Source of the DNA: Kappaphycus alvarezii
Lineage: Eukaryota > Rhodophyta > Florideophyceae > Gigartinales > Solieriaceae
DNA: 64,000 bases
Direction of reading: 5' to 3'
Assembly: GCA_002205965.3 (NCBI GenBank)
Contig: NADL03000471.1
Span: 310,001-374,000, forward strand
Shown here: positions 47,893-58,559 of the stretch, piece by piece
Layout: each line of letters starts with the position of its first letter
Position numbering within the stretch: position 1 is the stretch's first letter
Made by a program: the position numbers and the translations under genes
The notes under the pieces: model-generated
What the model saw: the letters and a program-made list of their open reading frames with translations, nothing else
Told to the model about the DNA's origin: nothing
Databases searched by the model: none

Positions 47893-48780
47893 GGAGGGAG
47901 GGAGGTGATGGTGTGTAGCATGGAGTGTGGAAGCATTTTTGGAAGAAAGGGTGTTTGGGAGAAGGGAGAGAGAGATTTTACATGGTGGGCAGTGGGGGAG
48001 AGAGGGGGATGGGTGAGTTCTGACGCAATATTCCCCAGAATATGCATGTTGGGCGGCCGGGCAGAGGCAAAGGAATGGATGATAGTGAATTTGCGGTGAA
48101 GTTGGAGCTTCTGTTAATGTTAACAGTTAACATTGACATGCTACATATGTTCTGTACAATTTGACATCAAAATTCGGTCCACCAACCCAGGGGCGGGATA
48201 AGGGGAGGGATGTGGGTGAGGATAGGGGGCAGGAATCGGTATGGGATAGGAGGGAGGACGTGGTAAAGGGATGGGGGGATTGAGGCTGGCGATTTGGGGG
48301 GGAAGGATTATTGGGCGGGGATAAGAGTGGGATGGGGAGGAGGATTCGGGCAAGGGAAGGGGGGGCGGATGGAAGCAGGGATGGAAGGGCACTTGATTTG
48401 CAGTTTTCACATCGTTCTTACGTCGGGATTGGGGAAAAGTTGGGGATAGGCTGAGGGAGTGATGGGTGGGAAGTATTGCGGGGTTGGGATATGGGAGGTG
48501 GAGGGAGGGAGAAGAGGAAAGATATGTGGGAGAAATGATTGCTGAATAGGTTTCCGGTTTCCTGACTTTTCGGTGGCTGGGAGGGGGAGGATAGGGGGAT
48601 ATGACAGAGAATATGGGGATTGGATATGAGCTGGGAATAAGGTGAGGGTTAGACACCATGTTACAGGTTTCCTGGATTTTTGATGATCGGGAGGGAGGTA
48701 AGAATGAGGGTGATTGGGGAGGGATGTAGGGCAAGATGTTGGGGGAAGAGGGAGCATGTTTGACTATATCCGACATATCC
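47690..48780. repeat. Purine-rich low-complexity block with diverged internal repeats
   Basis: On the plus strand the bases are overwhelmingly G and A, with recurrent GGGAGGG and GGGATGGG strings. Two segments near 48,550-48,600 and 48,664-48,720 are diverged copies of each other (both contain GGTTTCC, TTTCCTG and GGGAGG in order). The translated pyrimidine strand is Pro/Ser/His-rich low complexity and probably not a protein. Such DNA can form triplexes or G-quadruplexes. Confidence 0.7.
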
Positions 48781-48884
48781 TTGATAAACCTGTGCTTCAT
48801 TCTTTAAGTGCTTTAACATAAAGCAATTTTTAAAAAAGTGTACAGGATGGGCACTGTGCGCCCCCCAGAATGCTCTTCCAAACA

Positions 48885-48916
48885 CATCTACCATCATCCG
48901 GGATGATGGTAGAAGT
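48885..48916. repeat. Inverted repeat around 48,900
   Basis: TCTACCATCATCC followed by GGGATGATGGTAGA makes a near-continuous hairpin with 13-base arms and almost no loop. Flanking CAAACAC/GTGTTTG extends it further (CCAAACACATCTACC against GGTAGAAGTGTTTGG). It may be the tip of a small inverted-repeat element. Confidence 0.75.
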
Positions 48917-50135
48917 GTTTGGAACTAGGGATAGAAGAAGGGATACGGAGTGTGTGAGAAGGAAGGTGGATCATTATTCATACATATCGAGAGCAGTAGC
49001 ATCCGTGGTGGTGAGAAGGAGCTGCGGTGGTTAATAAAATCTGTTCGTAATAAAGCTGGTTAAAGAGATAGCATTGATTGCATTTATAGTGTTCCCTACC
49101 ACATAAACATCACGACTGCGGTAGAAACATTGCTTCGGGAGGTGTACTGCAGAATGGTTGAGGATACTGCCGTATTTTTGATTAAAAATATTATAGTATC
49201 AGTGCCTGCCCCGTAGAAATCCGCGAAGTTCTATGGGAGAAGGCTGAAATCCCTTGTAAACCGTAGTTTCTTTATTATTGAGCTTCGCGCGTTTCAGCGA
49301 GGCGGCCTGATATTCTGTACACTAGTAGTGTAGTGCTAGTAGCATAGAAACAAATCACCCTAATTCAGGGAACAGGTTGGACCTGTTCCTTCACTGGAAT
49401 GATTTATTACGGATTATCTGTTTTTGATAAGGGTTGGCGGATCTAAGTACTTGTTGGACATATTATATTGCTGAATTTTAGCCCGCAGTTGAAGCTACAG
49501 CGTGAAATCCAAAGTATCTACCTGTTTTCACAATTGAACAAGACTTTCGTACTGCTGTCACAGCATGGAAATATAATTGGCATTTTGACTATGTGTTTAC
49601 TACAAATAGCTTCTAGATGCTTAAATTCTTGTCGCACAACGTCAGTGACGCGCTCGGTTTGAACAATCCCATCAACTACCTGTAATTTCGTCAATTTATG
49701 CCACATCGCATGTGTTGATTTATTTTATTGTTTTGGACTAATTTCGTATTATTTTTCATGGTCATATGCAGCGATGCTGAGTCATCGATACCTCATATTT
49801 TGGTGCTTTTCCGTTGGGATAGTTCGGATTTCGGTGCATTTTATTTTTTAACTGCGAAATCGATATCATTTTTTTAGTTAAGTTCGATACCCGCTTCAGT
49901 TTCGGCTAAGGAGTTGTGTGTGCCTACAAGAGTTCGTTCAACACCTACTGTAATTTAGATGATGGAGGGTGACCGATATCCATTCTTGAGACATATAACG
50001 GGATTTTGGATTCTCGTTGGGATGTTTTTCAACAATTTATTGAAATGTGATCACCCGGAAAGGACCTCATACTTGTCATGAACTGTGTAGTTAACAAGCC
50101 AAAATCGAATTTGACCATGAATTCCGTACTTTGTA
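48917..50135. other. Stretch with no recognised gene
   Basis: I see no conserved protein or RNA. One small hairpin, GGAACAGGTTGGACCTGTTCC-like, occurs near 49,368-49,390. ORFs of about 60 codons are within chance expectation. Confidence 0.55.
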
Positions 50136-50374
50136 GGTCCGGTAGCTGTGAATGGGACTGTTTGGATCCTCCAGGGCATTTCCGATACGTCTAGGTGAAC
50201 GGTACCCATTTTAAAGAGATTCAATTGGATTGGGATGAAAAAAGTGCCCTCTGGTCCGGGACTCGTGGATGGGACCGTTTGGGACCTCCTAGGCATGTCC
50301 GATACGTCTAGGTACACGGTACCCATTTTTAAGTGATTAACTTGGATTGGGATGAAAAAAGTGCCTTCCGGTCC
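50136..50374. repeat. 117-bp tandem repeat, two copies
   Basis: The GGTCCG anchor recurs at 50,136, 50,253 and 50,370, a period of 117. Long shared strings include CCGATACGTCTAGGT, CGGTACCCATTTT and TTGGATTGGGATGAAAAAAG. The period is a multiple of three. On the minus strand it stays open as a 39-residue repeat (MGTVYLDVSDMPRR and MGTVHLDVSEMPWR) in a 91-codon ORF at 50051-50326. The copies differ by scattered substitutions. Confidence 0.9.
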
Positions 50375-51739
50375 GAGAGTTACAGCAAAGTCCCTTGGGA
50401 TTGATGATGAATGGACGAGGCTTCGAAACCCTGCAAAGCACTCGGAATTCGATATTTGGCAAAGGTTCTGCCGTCAAGCATACCAGAAGATGCCTACAGC
50501 AGCATTTATCACTCCTAATTCGTCCGTGAACAGCCAAACGTGCAACAAGATATGGCCAGTGAGGCTATTTTACCATCCGGAGGTTCGTAATGTCTGATGA
50601 AATTTCACCACTGCTTTGCGTGGAATGCCACAGACCCGTGGATACTTTAGTAGACCATGCGGCAGACATATGTAATAAAGTTCTTGGATGAAACAACTGT
50701 CACGCGGAGTTGGAGACGGAATTTGTCCGAGAGCTGTTCAAGGCAGCAGGAGTGGCCGTTCAATACGAGTGAAGTACTACTTCTTGGACTGAACGCATGA
50801 CCCACGGACATTCTGATGCAGTGACCACCCGTCCCCTCTCCCATTGGCTTACGGCGTCACCGTAGCATCGCCATTCGAGGAGGTCTATATGCCAACGGCA
50901 GCACGGGAAGCGCCAGCCATTGCCAATGCAGCAGAAAAACGGAAAAAGAGTGATATGGCCAGGAAAGTGGCAGTCATTCCTGACGAGGAACTGCAAGGAC
51001 GTTCGCAGCAAGGCTGCAATTTCGTAACGCTAGCTTTCGCAATGTTCGGATCACCTTCTGTGATCACATCTAATGGTGTAGAAAGATGCGCGCTCGACAA
51101 GAGTGGAGACTCGCATGCATCAAAAGCTTGGTTGTGCAATTTGGTCTACGTGTGCGGCGTCTGTAATTTTTTGTGCCCTGCAACTTGCAGTAATGAGTTG
51201 CCGGATTGACAAACTTGCTTTTTTTCGGACACTTCGTCCTTCAAAAATCACACTGTATGACGTAATGTCCAACGCAGCTATTCTGCTGGGCGGCCTTGAG
51301 CCGGTTTTTTAGGGAAATTTAACAGGTATTAGTTGGTTTAGGCAAACAAAGAACTTTAAATTATCGGACTTTAAATTATCGGTTAGTATTTTGGTCGGGG
51401 TTTAGAGTTACGCACATCAGACCGAGAAGAGGTAGCGCATATTCTGTACTGAGGGTAGTATATCGAAATTATATTTTGGTAGAAACTGGCGCGAAAATCC
51501 TCTGCGCCCACACACCGCAACTTCAGCCTCGCTCGAAGAACGCGCACCAGCTCTCCATCGGTAAACCAAATATGCTATTTGAAGTACATAACTACCCTTC
51601 TGCATGTCGGACTCCACGTCAAGCTACGTCTGAGGTGGAGGTCATCATTGAGGATGCAACAATGAAGCACCCATCACCCGCTCAGTCGCCCTTCCGTGCC
51701 TTCATATGTGGATAAAATACCACCTGACGATGAGAAAAA
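50375..51739. other. Unidentified stretch before the Myb/SANT-like gene
   Basis: Open frames at 50352-50597 and 50844-51209 lack motifs I know. This DNA may be the left part of the PIF/Harbinger element, but I could not find its end. Confidence 0.45.
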
Positions 51740-51779
51740 TCACAACAGCCTCAGCCGCAGTCATGTTGTGCCGCGCCCC

Positions 51780-52615
51780 GGCGAAAATTCACGGATTTCC
51801 TCGATATTGCTCTCTTAAAGGAGGTGCAAGCTGCCAATGCGCACTTCCCGAAGCATGGAATGACGGTACTAGGATTCACTGAGGTAGCACAAAGATCCAA
51901 CTACGCCAAAACGGTAGCGTGTAAAACGGATGGAAAGAACTGCCAAGACCGTTTTAAACTTCTGATTGCGAAATTACGGCGCGAGGATAAGGGAAGCGCG
52001 AATACTTCAGGAGTGGCTGAAGAGTATGATGAGTTTGAGAAACTCTGTCAAGATTTGGTCACAGAAATCGACGACGTCAAGGCCGAAAAGGACGCCGCAA
52101 GAACGGAGGCGCAGCAGAAAGAAGATGAGCATTTGGTCGCTGGAAAAACTGTAAGAGATATGGGTATGTCCCGGTCAAGATCACGGCGCGAGTTCGCAGA
52201 GGTCGAGGAAGATGCTGAAGCCGTCGATGAGGGTTCGCGGAACAAGAGGAAGACTTCTCCTCAGAAGGCGCAGTTGGAGATGTCGAGAGCCATTTCTGCA
52301 GTTGAAAAGGCAGAAAAGCAGCGCATTGAAATGTTTCCTCGCCAATACGCAAGAGACCAAGGGGGTCTGCAGTTGGAGAAAGGGCAAGTTGGGCGCGACG
52401 AGAAACGAATTGCGCTGGAGTAGCAACGAAGTGAAACCGAGGCATATGTGGCAGAACACCATAACTGCATCGAAAGGCGTCGTTTCGTACTGGAGGAGCG
52501 ACGGTTTAAGGCTGAAAAAAAGCGAGGTGAAGAAGCCGCGGCGGAGAGGAGACTTGGAATGGAAATTCAGCTCAGCATGTTGGAGCTCATAAGGGAGCCC
52601 AAGGAGAAGAATTGA
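51780..52615 (+). pseudogene. Myb/SANT-like DNA-binding protein of a PIF/Harbinger element
   Basis: The frame reads RRKFTDFLDIALLKEVQAAN and then TVACKTDGKNCQDRFKLLI, a Myb/SANT-like trihelix in which the domain ends with DGKxCxDRFKxLI. A coiled-coil, charged half follows (EEYDEFEKLCQDLVTEIDDV and later Glu/Lys/Arg-rich segments). A TAG at 52,421 interrupts the frame, which otherwise continues to 52,615. No ATG lies in frame near the domain start, so the 5' end is broken or spliced. PIF/Harbinger elements carry such a partner gene that escorts the transposase to DNA. Here the transposase gene follows tail-to-tail. Confidence 0.75.
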
Positions 52616-52771
52616 TTAGAGGGAGGAACGAGGGCAAAGCCATTGAATGCAACGACGTGCGAGGAGTTTGCGACGAGCCCTCGAGCTAGGGTTTTGTATG
52701 TGAAAACTAGTAGAGAGCTTTACTGTTAGATAATTGTGCTTAGTTATTCTTCAAGTGAAGGTGTCTCACAC

Positions 52772-53700
52772 TTAAAAGAAAGTTGCGCTTTGTCTGCCGT
52801 AGAGACAAAGGCGAAAGTTCCATAGAATCGTTGAAACAAAGTACCCCAGACCAGCTGGTGTGTTGCCTAAGCTGATTTTTCTTGCATTATGGACATGGCT
52901 GAAGTACTTGTTGATGTCTTTGAAAGCAAATTCTACAGCAATACGAGAAGCCGACATCCTCTTGTTAAACTCCTTCTGCTGTTCAGTAAGAAGAGCCCCT
53001 CCGTATGCGATTTGAAGGTACTCACGCAACACATACGCCGGATCTCCGGATATGTAGAACTGCTGACCCCAAAGGTTCAAACTGCTGCTGAGCTTCCCGT
53101 CAAGATTCGAGCGACGCTATACATTCATATTCTGTCTTCTTCCCTCTAGCGGACCAAAAAAATAAAATACTAAGCGGTCTTCAGTGGTGACTGCCTGAAA
53201 CTTAAGACAGTTTCGGCGCTTATGATCACTGTATGTAACCCTTTGTGCACGGCATTAGGCAGAGATGTGTTCACTTTTGTGCCATCGATGAAACCAGCAC
53301 AACTGTCCAAAGGAGCTCCTGCACTCTTAATAGAATCGGCGTAGACAGATGCCTTCTCAACAATAAATGATTTCCTTTAGCAGGTTAAAAGACTGCCAAA
53401 AGTTGAATAGATGTGCTCTAAGGCCTCTTAGAAAATCTCGTTTAGATGTAGAGTCAAGAGCCCAAACTCTTTTTCAAGATCCCACCAGCGGCACGTTGTC
53501 CCTAGTCTTCTACATAAAATACAGAACGATAAGGCAGCATTTGTTCGGTAACGCCTTCTCTTCGTAACGTTGCGCTGTGGTGGCCAGTTCATTGTTCGCA
53601 CGATACGAACTATATCGTCTTTGGTAAAACGAAAACGCTTCAGACACTCGCTATCATCGAGGCTTCCAGAGGAGAAACGTCAAGTTGGAAATTTTGAAAA
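52772..53700 (-). pseudogene. PIF/Harbinger DDE transposase, decayed
   Basis: On the minus strand, from about 53,700: ECLKRFRFTKDDIVRIV and LCRRLGTTCRWWDLEKEFG form the amino part. AGFIDGTKV carries the first catalytic Asp, after stops near 53,430 and 53,370. Then, one frame over, DHKRRNCLKFQAVTTEDR precedes GPLEGRRQN, where the usual Arg-His-Asp is Arg-Gln-Asn, so the second Asp is lost. The end is GDPAYVLREYLQIAYGGALL, EFNKRMSASRIAVEFAF (Glu) and CLYGRQSATFF. The frame break at about 53,220 fits one missing base; a TAG lies near 53,120. Confidence 0.88.
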
Positions 53701-54691
53701 CCCTCTCAGTATGAAAATCCTCCAAAATTGATGCTTATTGCAACTGTCTCATGAAGCGAGCTGTCAATAGGTTAAATGTGCCTGCAGATATGCATCAATA
53801 AACCTAAAGAACAGAAATCGTAGCGTTTTCATGCCGTTTTGAGATGCATTTATGTCGAATCCGCATCTTGGGTTGTGCGGAAGGGGCACAGGGCTGCAGG
53901 CTGAGTACGAGCGTGGAAAGGTCTCCCTACACAGCGTGAACTCATTTATCGAACTATTTGAAAAAACGTTCTCTTTACTGAAAGTTCTGTCAATTGTGCT
54001 TTATCATACAACCCGACCATATCTTTCAAATATTAAATCACTCCACATTTTCCCCACTGTACATGAGCGGTAATCGAAAATGTTGCAAGTTACAGCTCGA
54101 GAAACAATTTCGCATGGTAACCGATGCACACGTTGTGGTCTTAATGTACCTTGCTGTAGCAATTGCAGAGAAAGTGTTTCATCGAGTCCCATAGAGGGGA
54201 GTCCCGCAGAGGGACTCCCCTCTCAAGTGTCCTTAATTTAATGCATGAAACATACGTACTGTAGGAAAATTTACTAGGATACTACAGGCCCAGAAGGAGC
54301 GCAATGCGTATTTATACCGTCAATGATTACCGTCAATGAAGAACACCCCTTACTGATGCCACTAGTTCAAGTTAAGAAATAGGCGGGCACCACAGTGGGA
54401 GCCAATAAAATGCGTTGTCCACGGCGGGAAACGCTTAGCCACGCTTATATTAATATATGATGACAAAGGTCGCACATCGAGCATCAACGTATGAAACACT
54501 ATCAAAAATAGTGTGTACAGTACAGAATATCGGGCACAAACTAAAATGGCGCGTTGCAGCAGAAATGCGCGCGCGTGCAAGTTTATGCGAGAACACCAAG
54601 TGTTCTGCGTACACCTCAAGTCGCACCTCCCCAGCCCTCTTTAAAGCGACAACTTTATGCCATTCCCAACACAAAACTCAAACGACACAAG
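53701..54691. other. Spacer between two DDE transposase genes
   Basis: No gene is recognised here. A strong hairpin is listed separately. A TACTGTA half-site lies at 54,257 and GTGTACAGTACAG at 54,514, about 180 bases before the next transposase start. An AT run near 54,450-54,460 may serve as its core promoter. Confidence 0.5.
54193..54223. repeat. Perfect 13-bp hairpin
   Basis: AGAGGGGAGTCCC is followed by the 5-base loop GCAGA and GGGACTCCCCTCT. It could be the subterminal hairpin of the neighbouring DNA transposon: a partly similar GAGGGGACTG is found inverted near 56,350-56,360. Confidence 0.85.
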
Positions 54692-56032
54692 ATGAGCTAC
54701 TCTCACTTCCCCGATACTGAGTCCCCCGAGCGCATTTCCCGAACGCCGTCCCCTACAACTCCATCCCAACCTCGCCGCACGCCGGCGCTCACCGCTCGGC
54801 ACATATCAACTTCGTTGCAACTTCTCGCTGATGCAACTTTCGACCGTACTGCGGATATCAACAAGTTCAATACCACCCTGGACGCCAATTCTGACAATGA
54901 CGACGCCGACTCCAACGCTCCACTGTTCGACGCCTTCTACGAGGAAGGTGGAAATGATGCTATCAAGGGTATGATTTCTTTCTACCCATCCGAATTCGAA
55001 ACAATATGGACCAGTGTTGAAGACTTTGTACTACCTCGCTACAACACAGGACGAGGTCAGCGCTCCGTGGTCAAACCGAAAGACGCCCTTTTCATAACGA
55101 TGACTGTACTAAAACATGGCGGGCAGTTGCAAATGCTTGCTAGAATATTTGCGATGAAGTCGCAAAGCTTTGAGCGTTTGGTTACAAGGATGTTGACGCT
55201 TCTATCCGATCATATCTATGAAGACTTTGTTGTTGAAGTTGGAAAAATGTATACAATGGACAGGCTGCAGTTGGATGAGTGCCGCTTTACTAACTTCAAG
55301 GAAGCTCGATATGCAACAGACGTTACCTTTCAGCAATCGTTTCGTCCAAGTGGAAGCATTGAGGAGGGAAAAAGATACTACAGTGGTAAGCACAAACTAT
55401 ACGGCTACAAAGTTGAGGTGTCTGTTCTTCCTAATGGACTGGCCGCTGGATCTACGCTACACTATCCCGGGTCGGTTTCTGATCTAGAAATATTGCAGCG
55501 TAATAAGGACTGGCATCTGAGGGAGAGCAGTAAGAAGCAAGGAGATTCAGATGTTGCAGATATTGGTTTAATGACTGATAAATACCCGCAGCACTGGGCG
55601 GTTCTGATGGATAAAGGTTATCAGGGCGCCGCTGAGTTCATGAGGGCAATCTCTCCTAAGAAGAAGAAACCGAATCAACATTTGTCACTAAGCGAGGAAG
55701 CGTTTAATAGAAGGGTGGCTAGTGATCGAATCATAGTGGAGAATTATTTTGGAAGGCTTTGCTCCCTGTGGAATTTACTGTCTTTCAAGTGGAGGTGGTC
55801 GGAAGAGCTTTATGATGATTTCTTTCGTATGGGCCTTGCGCTAACAAACTTCCACATCAGGTGGTACCCTCTTCGGGAGAGCGACGCGCAGCATTTTACA
55901 AAGTTGCAGAACAGGATGTCAAGCATTGCTGATTCAGTCATTCAGCGGCGCCGTCGCGTCTTGCAACGTTCACGGGAGCGCCGTCGGGCTCGTCTGAACA
56001 GGCAATTTCGCGCGGTTCAGAACAGCCAATAA
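54692..56032 (+). CDS. Intact DDE_Tnp_4-type transposase or transposase-derived protein
   Basis: A 446-residue open frame with no interruption starts at the ATG at 54,692 (MSYSHFPDTESPERI). After a disordered Ser/Thr/Pro/Asp-rich leader come a helical region and the nuclease: ATDVTFQQSFRP (first Asp), YYSGKHKLYGYKVEVSVLPN, HYPGSVSDLEIL (second Asp), VLMDKGYQGAAEF and SDRIIVENYFGRL (Glu). This order is that of the DDE_Tnp_4 family used by PIF/Harbinger and ISL2EU-like elements. The tail is strongly basic (RRRRVLQRSRERRRARLNRQ). It is the only uninterrupted transposase in the window. It may be recently active or domesticated; terminal repeats could not be fixed with certainty. Confidence 0.85.
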   Translation: MSYSHFPDTESPERISRTPSPTTPSQPRRTPALTARHISTSLQLLADATFDRTADINKFNTTLDANSDNDDADSNAPLFDAFYEEGGNDAIKGMISFYPSEFETIWTSVEDFVLPRYNTGRGQRSVVKPKDALFITMTVLKHGGQLQMLARIFAMKSQSFERLVTRMLTLLSDHIYEDFVVEVGKMYTMDRLQLDECRFTNFKEARYATDVTFQQSFRPSGSIEEGKRYYSGKHKLYGYKVEVSVLPNGLAAGSTLHYPGSVSDLEILQRNKDWHLRESSKKQGDSDVADIGLMTDKYPQHWAVLMDKGYQGAAEFMRAISPKKKKPNQHLSLSEEAFNRRVASDRIIVENYFGRLCSLWNLLSFKWRWSEELYDDFFRMGLALTNFHIRWYPLRESDAQHFTKLQNRMSSIADSVIQRRRRVLQRSRERRRARLNRQFRAVQNSQ

Positions 56033-56379
56033 GGCGCCATGTTTTACTGTACTGCGTAATACCAGATATATCCGGTATTACTTGGTATTTTTTTGTCTGC
56101 CTAGTGATTTGCGCAATTAAACAGTGTTATTTTACCTTTCATTGTATCCTTTTTTTGGATTTTGTATGACAGTAAACATGTGTGTTATCGTCTTCATTGC
56201 TGTGCCAAAACGTGAAAACGCTAACACACCACTCAACGGGCGCAATCAGCGCACATGTGGACTTTGTCAACCCGTGACCTACTGGTAGACTACAGTAAAG
56301 AATTGCAGTGCAGTTCCCTAGGATTGTCGCAGTACACTCCCCGAAGAACAGTCCCCTCGAGATAATTGGCACTTCGATA
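56033..56379. other. Downstream flank of the DDE_Tnp_4 gene
   Basis: No gene is seen. TACTGTACTG at 56,045 and TACAGTA at 56,291 belong to the recurring motif family. A small hairpin, AATACCAGATATATCCGGTATT, sits near 56,069 and could lie in the transcript end. Confidence 0.5.
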
Positions 56380-58278
56380 AAAGGACACTCGCGTTATTTG
56401 TCCTCTATTATTGTCCACCAAAATGGTGGGCGGTCAAAAAAATTTACACATGTAGCCAAATTTCGTTAATTGGCCAGCCCAATTCGGAGATCCCGGACCC
56501 AATGCTTTCGGTGACTAGACTTTTTATTCGAAACTCTCTGTATTTAATATTTTCAGAATGGGCACTAGCGCTAAACCACTTCTCCAGCAGCATACTCCTC
56601 ATCACGAAATGACAAACAAACACTAAATCTCCCCTTTGAAGGCCCAAAGAACGCTCTTCATGAACTAGTTGCGAGTCTTAAGCCCCTGGGGATGGATCCT
56701 GCTACCGCAGCTATGGAAGTGTGGGCGAAGGAGCATTTTTCCCTCTCACCCCTCCCTGGACGAACAACCATTGCGCGAATCATTCGAATCGGTCCGAGTG
56801 GTGCACCATCTGATGGCCGCATTGTAAAGGAAAAGCGCGAAAAGAACGCATTGCGCGACTTCCCTGTGCGTCAAGTTTATGACTGGATCTGCCACCAGTC
56901 AAACAAGCGCTGAAATATCAGTGGAGAAATAATTCAAGCGCAGGCACGAAACCTATATATGAGACTTTTAGAGTATTCTGAAGGTCCCTTTGTACCGACG
57001 CTAAAGGTTTGGTAAGGCTGGATCTCCAACTTCTAGCGCTGATGGGGGCAAAAAGCTACCGCCTCATGTCGAGGCGGAGACGCTGATCAGGGACTCAGTG
57101 ATGAAGCGTTGCCAGACCTGCAAAACTTCCTTTCGGCATATGAGCCAAGAATGTCTTCAATGCGAATAAATGTGGGCTACAGTACAAAATGGCTCCTGAT
57201 AGGACAGTTGGTACAAAGCCGTTACCAGGCCGTAAGAAAAAATGGAAAGGTTCACGGTGCTGATGCGCTGTAATGCGGACGTGCTCCGAAAATTTTGAGC
57301 TAATTTTCATTGGAATGGCGCAGCGCCTACGTCGATTCAAGAAAAAATTTGGCCACGAGTATGGGTTGGATTATCGCTCAATTTGAAGGCTTGGATGACA
57401 TCACATCTATTTTTGAATGGCTGCGTCGGTTCGACGCTTACATAACACGGCACGAACACTCAATCGAAGAGTGGTGCTTTTAATAAATAATTGTTCTCCG
57501 CATGGACCGTTAGACACGATGTCTTGGCTTGGCCAGGTAACGGTCAAATATTTGCCCCCGAATACGACATCAAAAACCCAGCCGTGTGAAATAGAAGGCA
57601 AATTATAGATTATTTCAAATGTAACGCGCTATTGATTTCACGGAAAAAAATGTCAGAGATGTTTATTCCGTTTATATTTTATCAGCAATGCTGAGGTTCA
57701 AGAAAATATGGAAAAATGTCAATAAGGTTGCTATTTCGAATTGATGGAGGCATTGCCACGTCCTAACTAGGATCGCCAGAACAGCTCGATGTCGCTCCCG
57801 TTGTGAAATTAAAACTGCCTTTCGAGCAAATCTCTGAGCATATTTTGAAGCATGTTCCAGCTAGGAACAGAATGGATCTCAAAGAGCTTCTCAATCCTTT
57901 GAATGAGGATGATTGTGTGCAGAACGTTTCAGTTGTGGATGTTTTCGGGATTGGGACACAAGATCGTCTGATTTAGAATGATGAAGAGGAGGAGGGCGCG
58001 GTGGAAATTCCGTCATTGAGGGAGCGACTGCACGCCATTGGCGTGTTGCGACGCGTGGCGTATTTTTCCGACACGGTCGAAGACAACTTTGTGTCGAGCC
58101 TTCGCGTGCTACATGCGGACATAAGGCGTCAACGTAGCAAATCAGCTCGTCAGACTACAATTGATAGCTTCTTTACGTAAATGAAATCTGTACGTGCCTG
58201 TATTTGGTAATTAGCCACTAGCGTTAAATGGCCACATGGCCCGCCCAACGGTAGTGGCAAATTAACGCGAGGTGACTG
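56380..58278 (+). mobile_element. Decayed pogo/Tigger (Tc1/mariner superfamily) element
   Basis: Candidate terminal repeats are CTCGCGTTATTTG at 56,388 and, inverted, CTCGCGTTAATTTG at 58,258-58,271. The right end lies at ...CAGT against a TA dinucleotide (58,279-58,280); a TA at 56,378-56,379 may be the left target copy. In between, plus-strand fragments in order are a helix-turn-helix segment (AMEVWAKEHFSLSP), a CENP-B-like second domain (VYDWICHQSNKR, then NISGEIIQAQARNLYMRL after a stop), DDE-domain pieces (DRTVGTKPLPGRKKKWKGS, ITSIFEWLRRFDAYI, VKYLPPNTTSKTQPCE) and a tail ending RQTTIDSFFT. Many stops and frame breaks make it inactive. Confidence 0.82.
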
Positions 58279-58559
58279 TATTATTTGTAGAAACAAAATT
58301 TCATGCTATAGCTTCAAGTAGCATGCAATATATACAAAAAAGCCCTGGTGGCCGAATCAGTGCTGCCCATAATTATAAAGCGCCACCCCAAAATACAGGT
58401 TCATCAGCTATATACGTATATTTTAAAAATCAGTACCAGATATGATCCCAGCGCACTCTTGAACGGTGAAAAGGAAGGTAATTTTGTACAGTTTGTGCTA
58501 CTGTAGTGCAAAAAAAGGAAAAAAATGTCATTCTGGGCGCAACTATATTACAAAGCACC

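Noticed and set aside
48141-48800. A 219-codon Pro/Ser-rich ORF on the minus strand
   Set aside because: It is the translation of the purine/pyrimidine tract; all residues follow from base composition.
54226-56389. AGTGTCCTT / AAGGACACT as terminal inverted repeats of the DDE_Tnp_4 element
   Set aside because: Only nine bases match, and the right copy lies inside the left end of the pogo element, so the match is probably chance.
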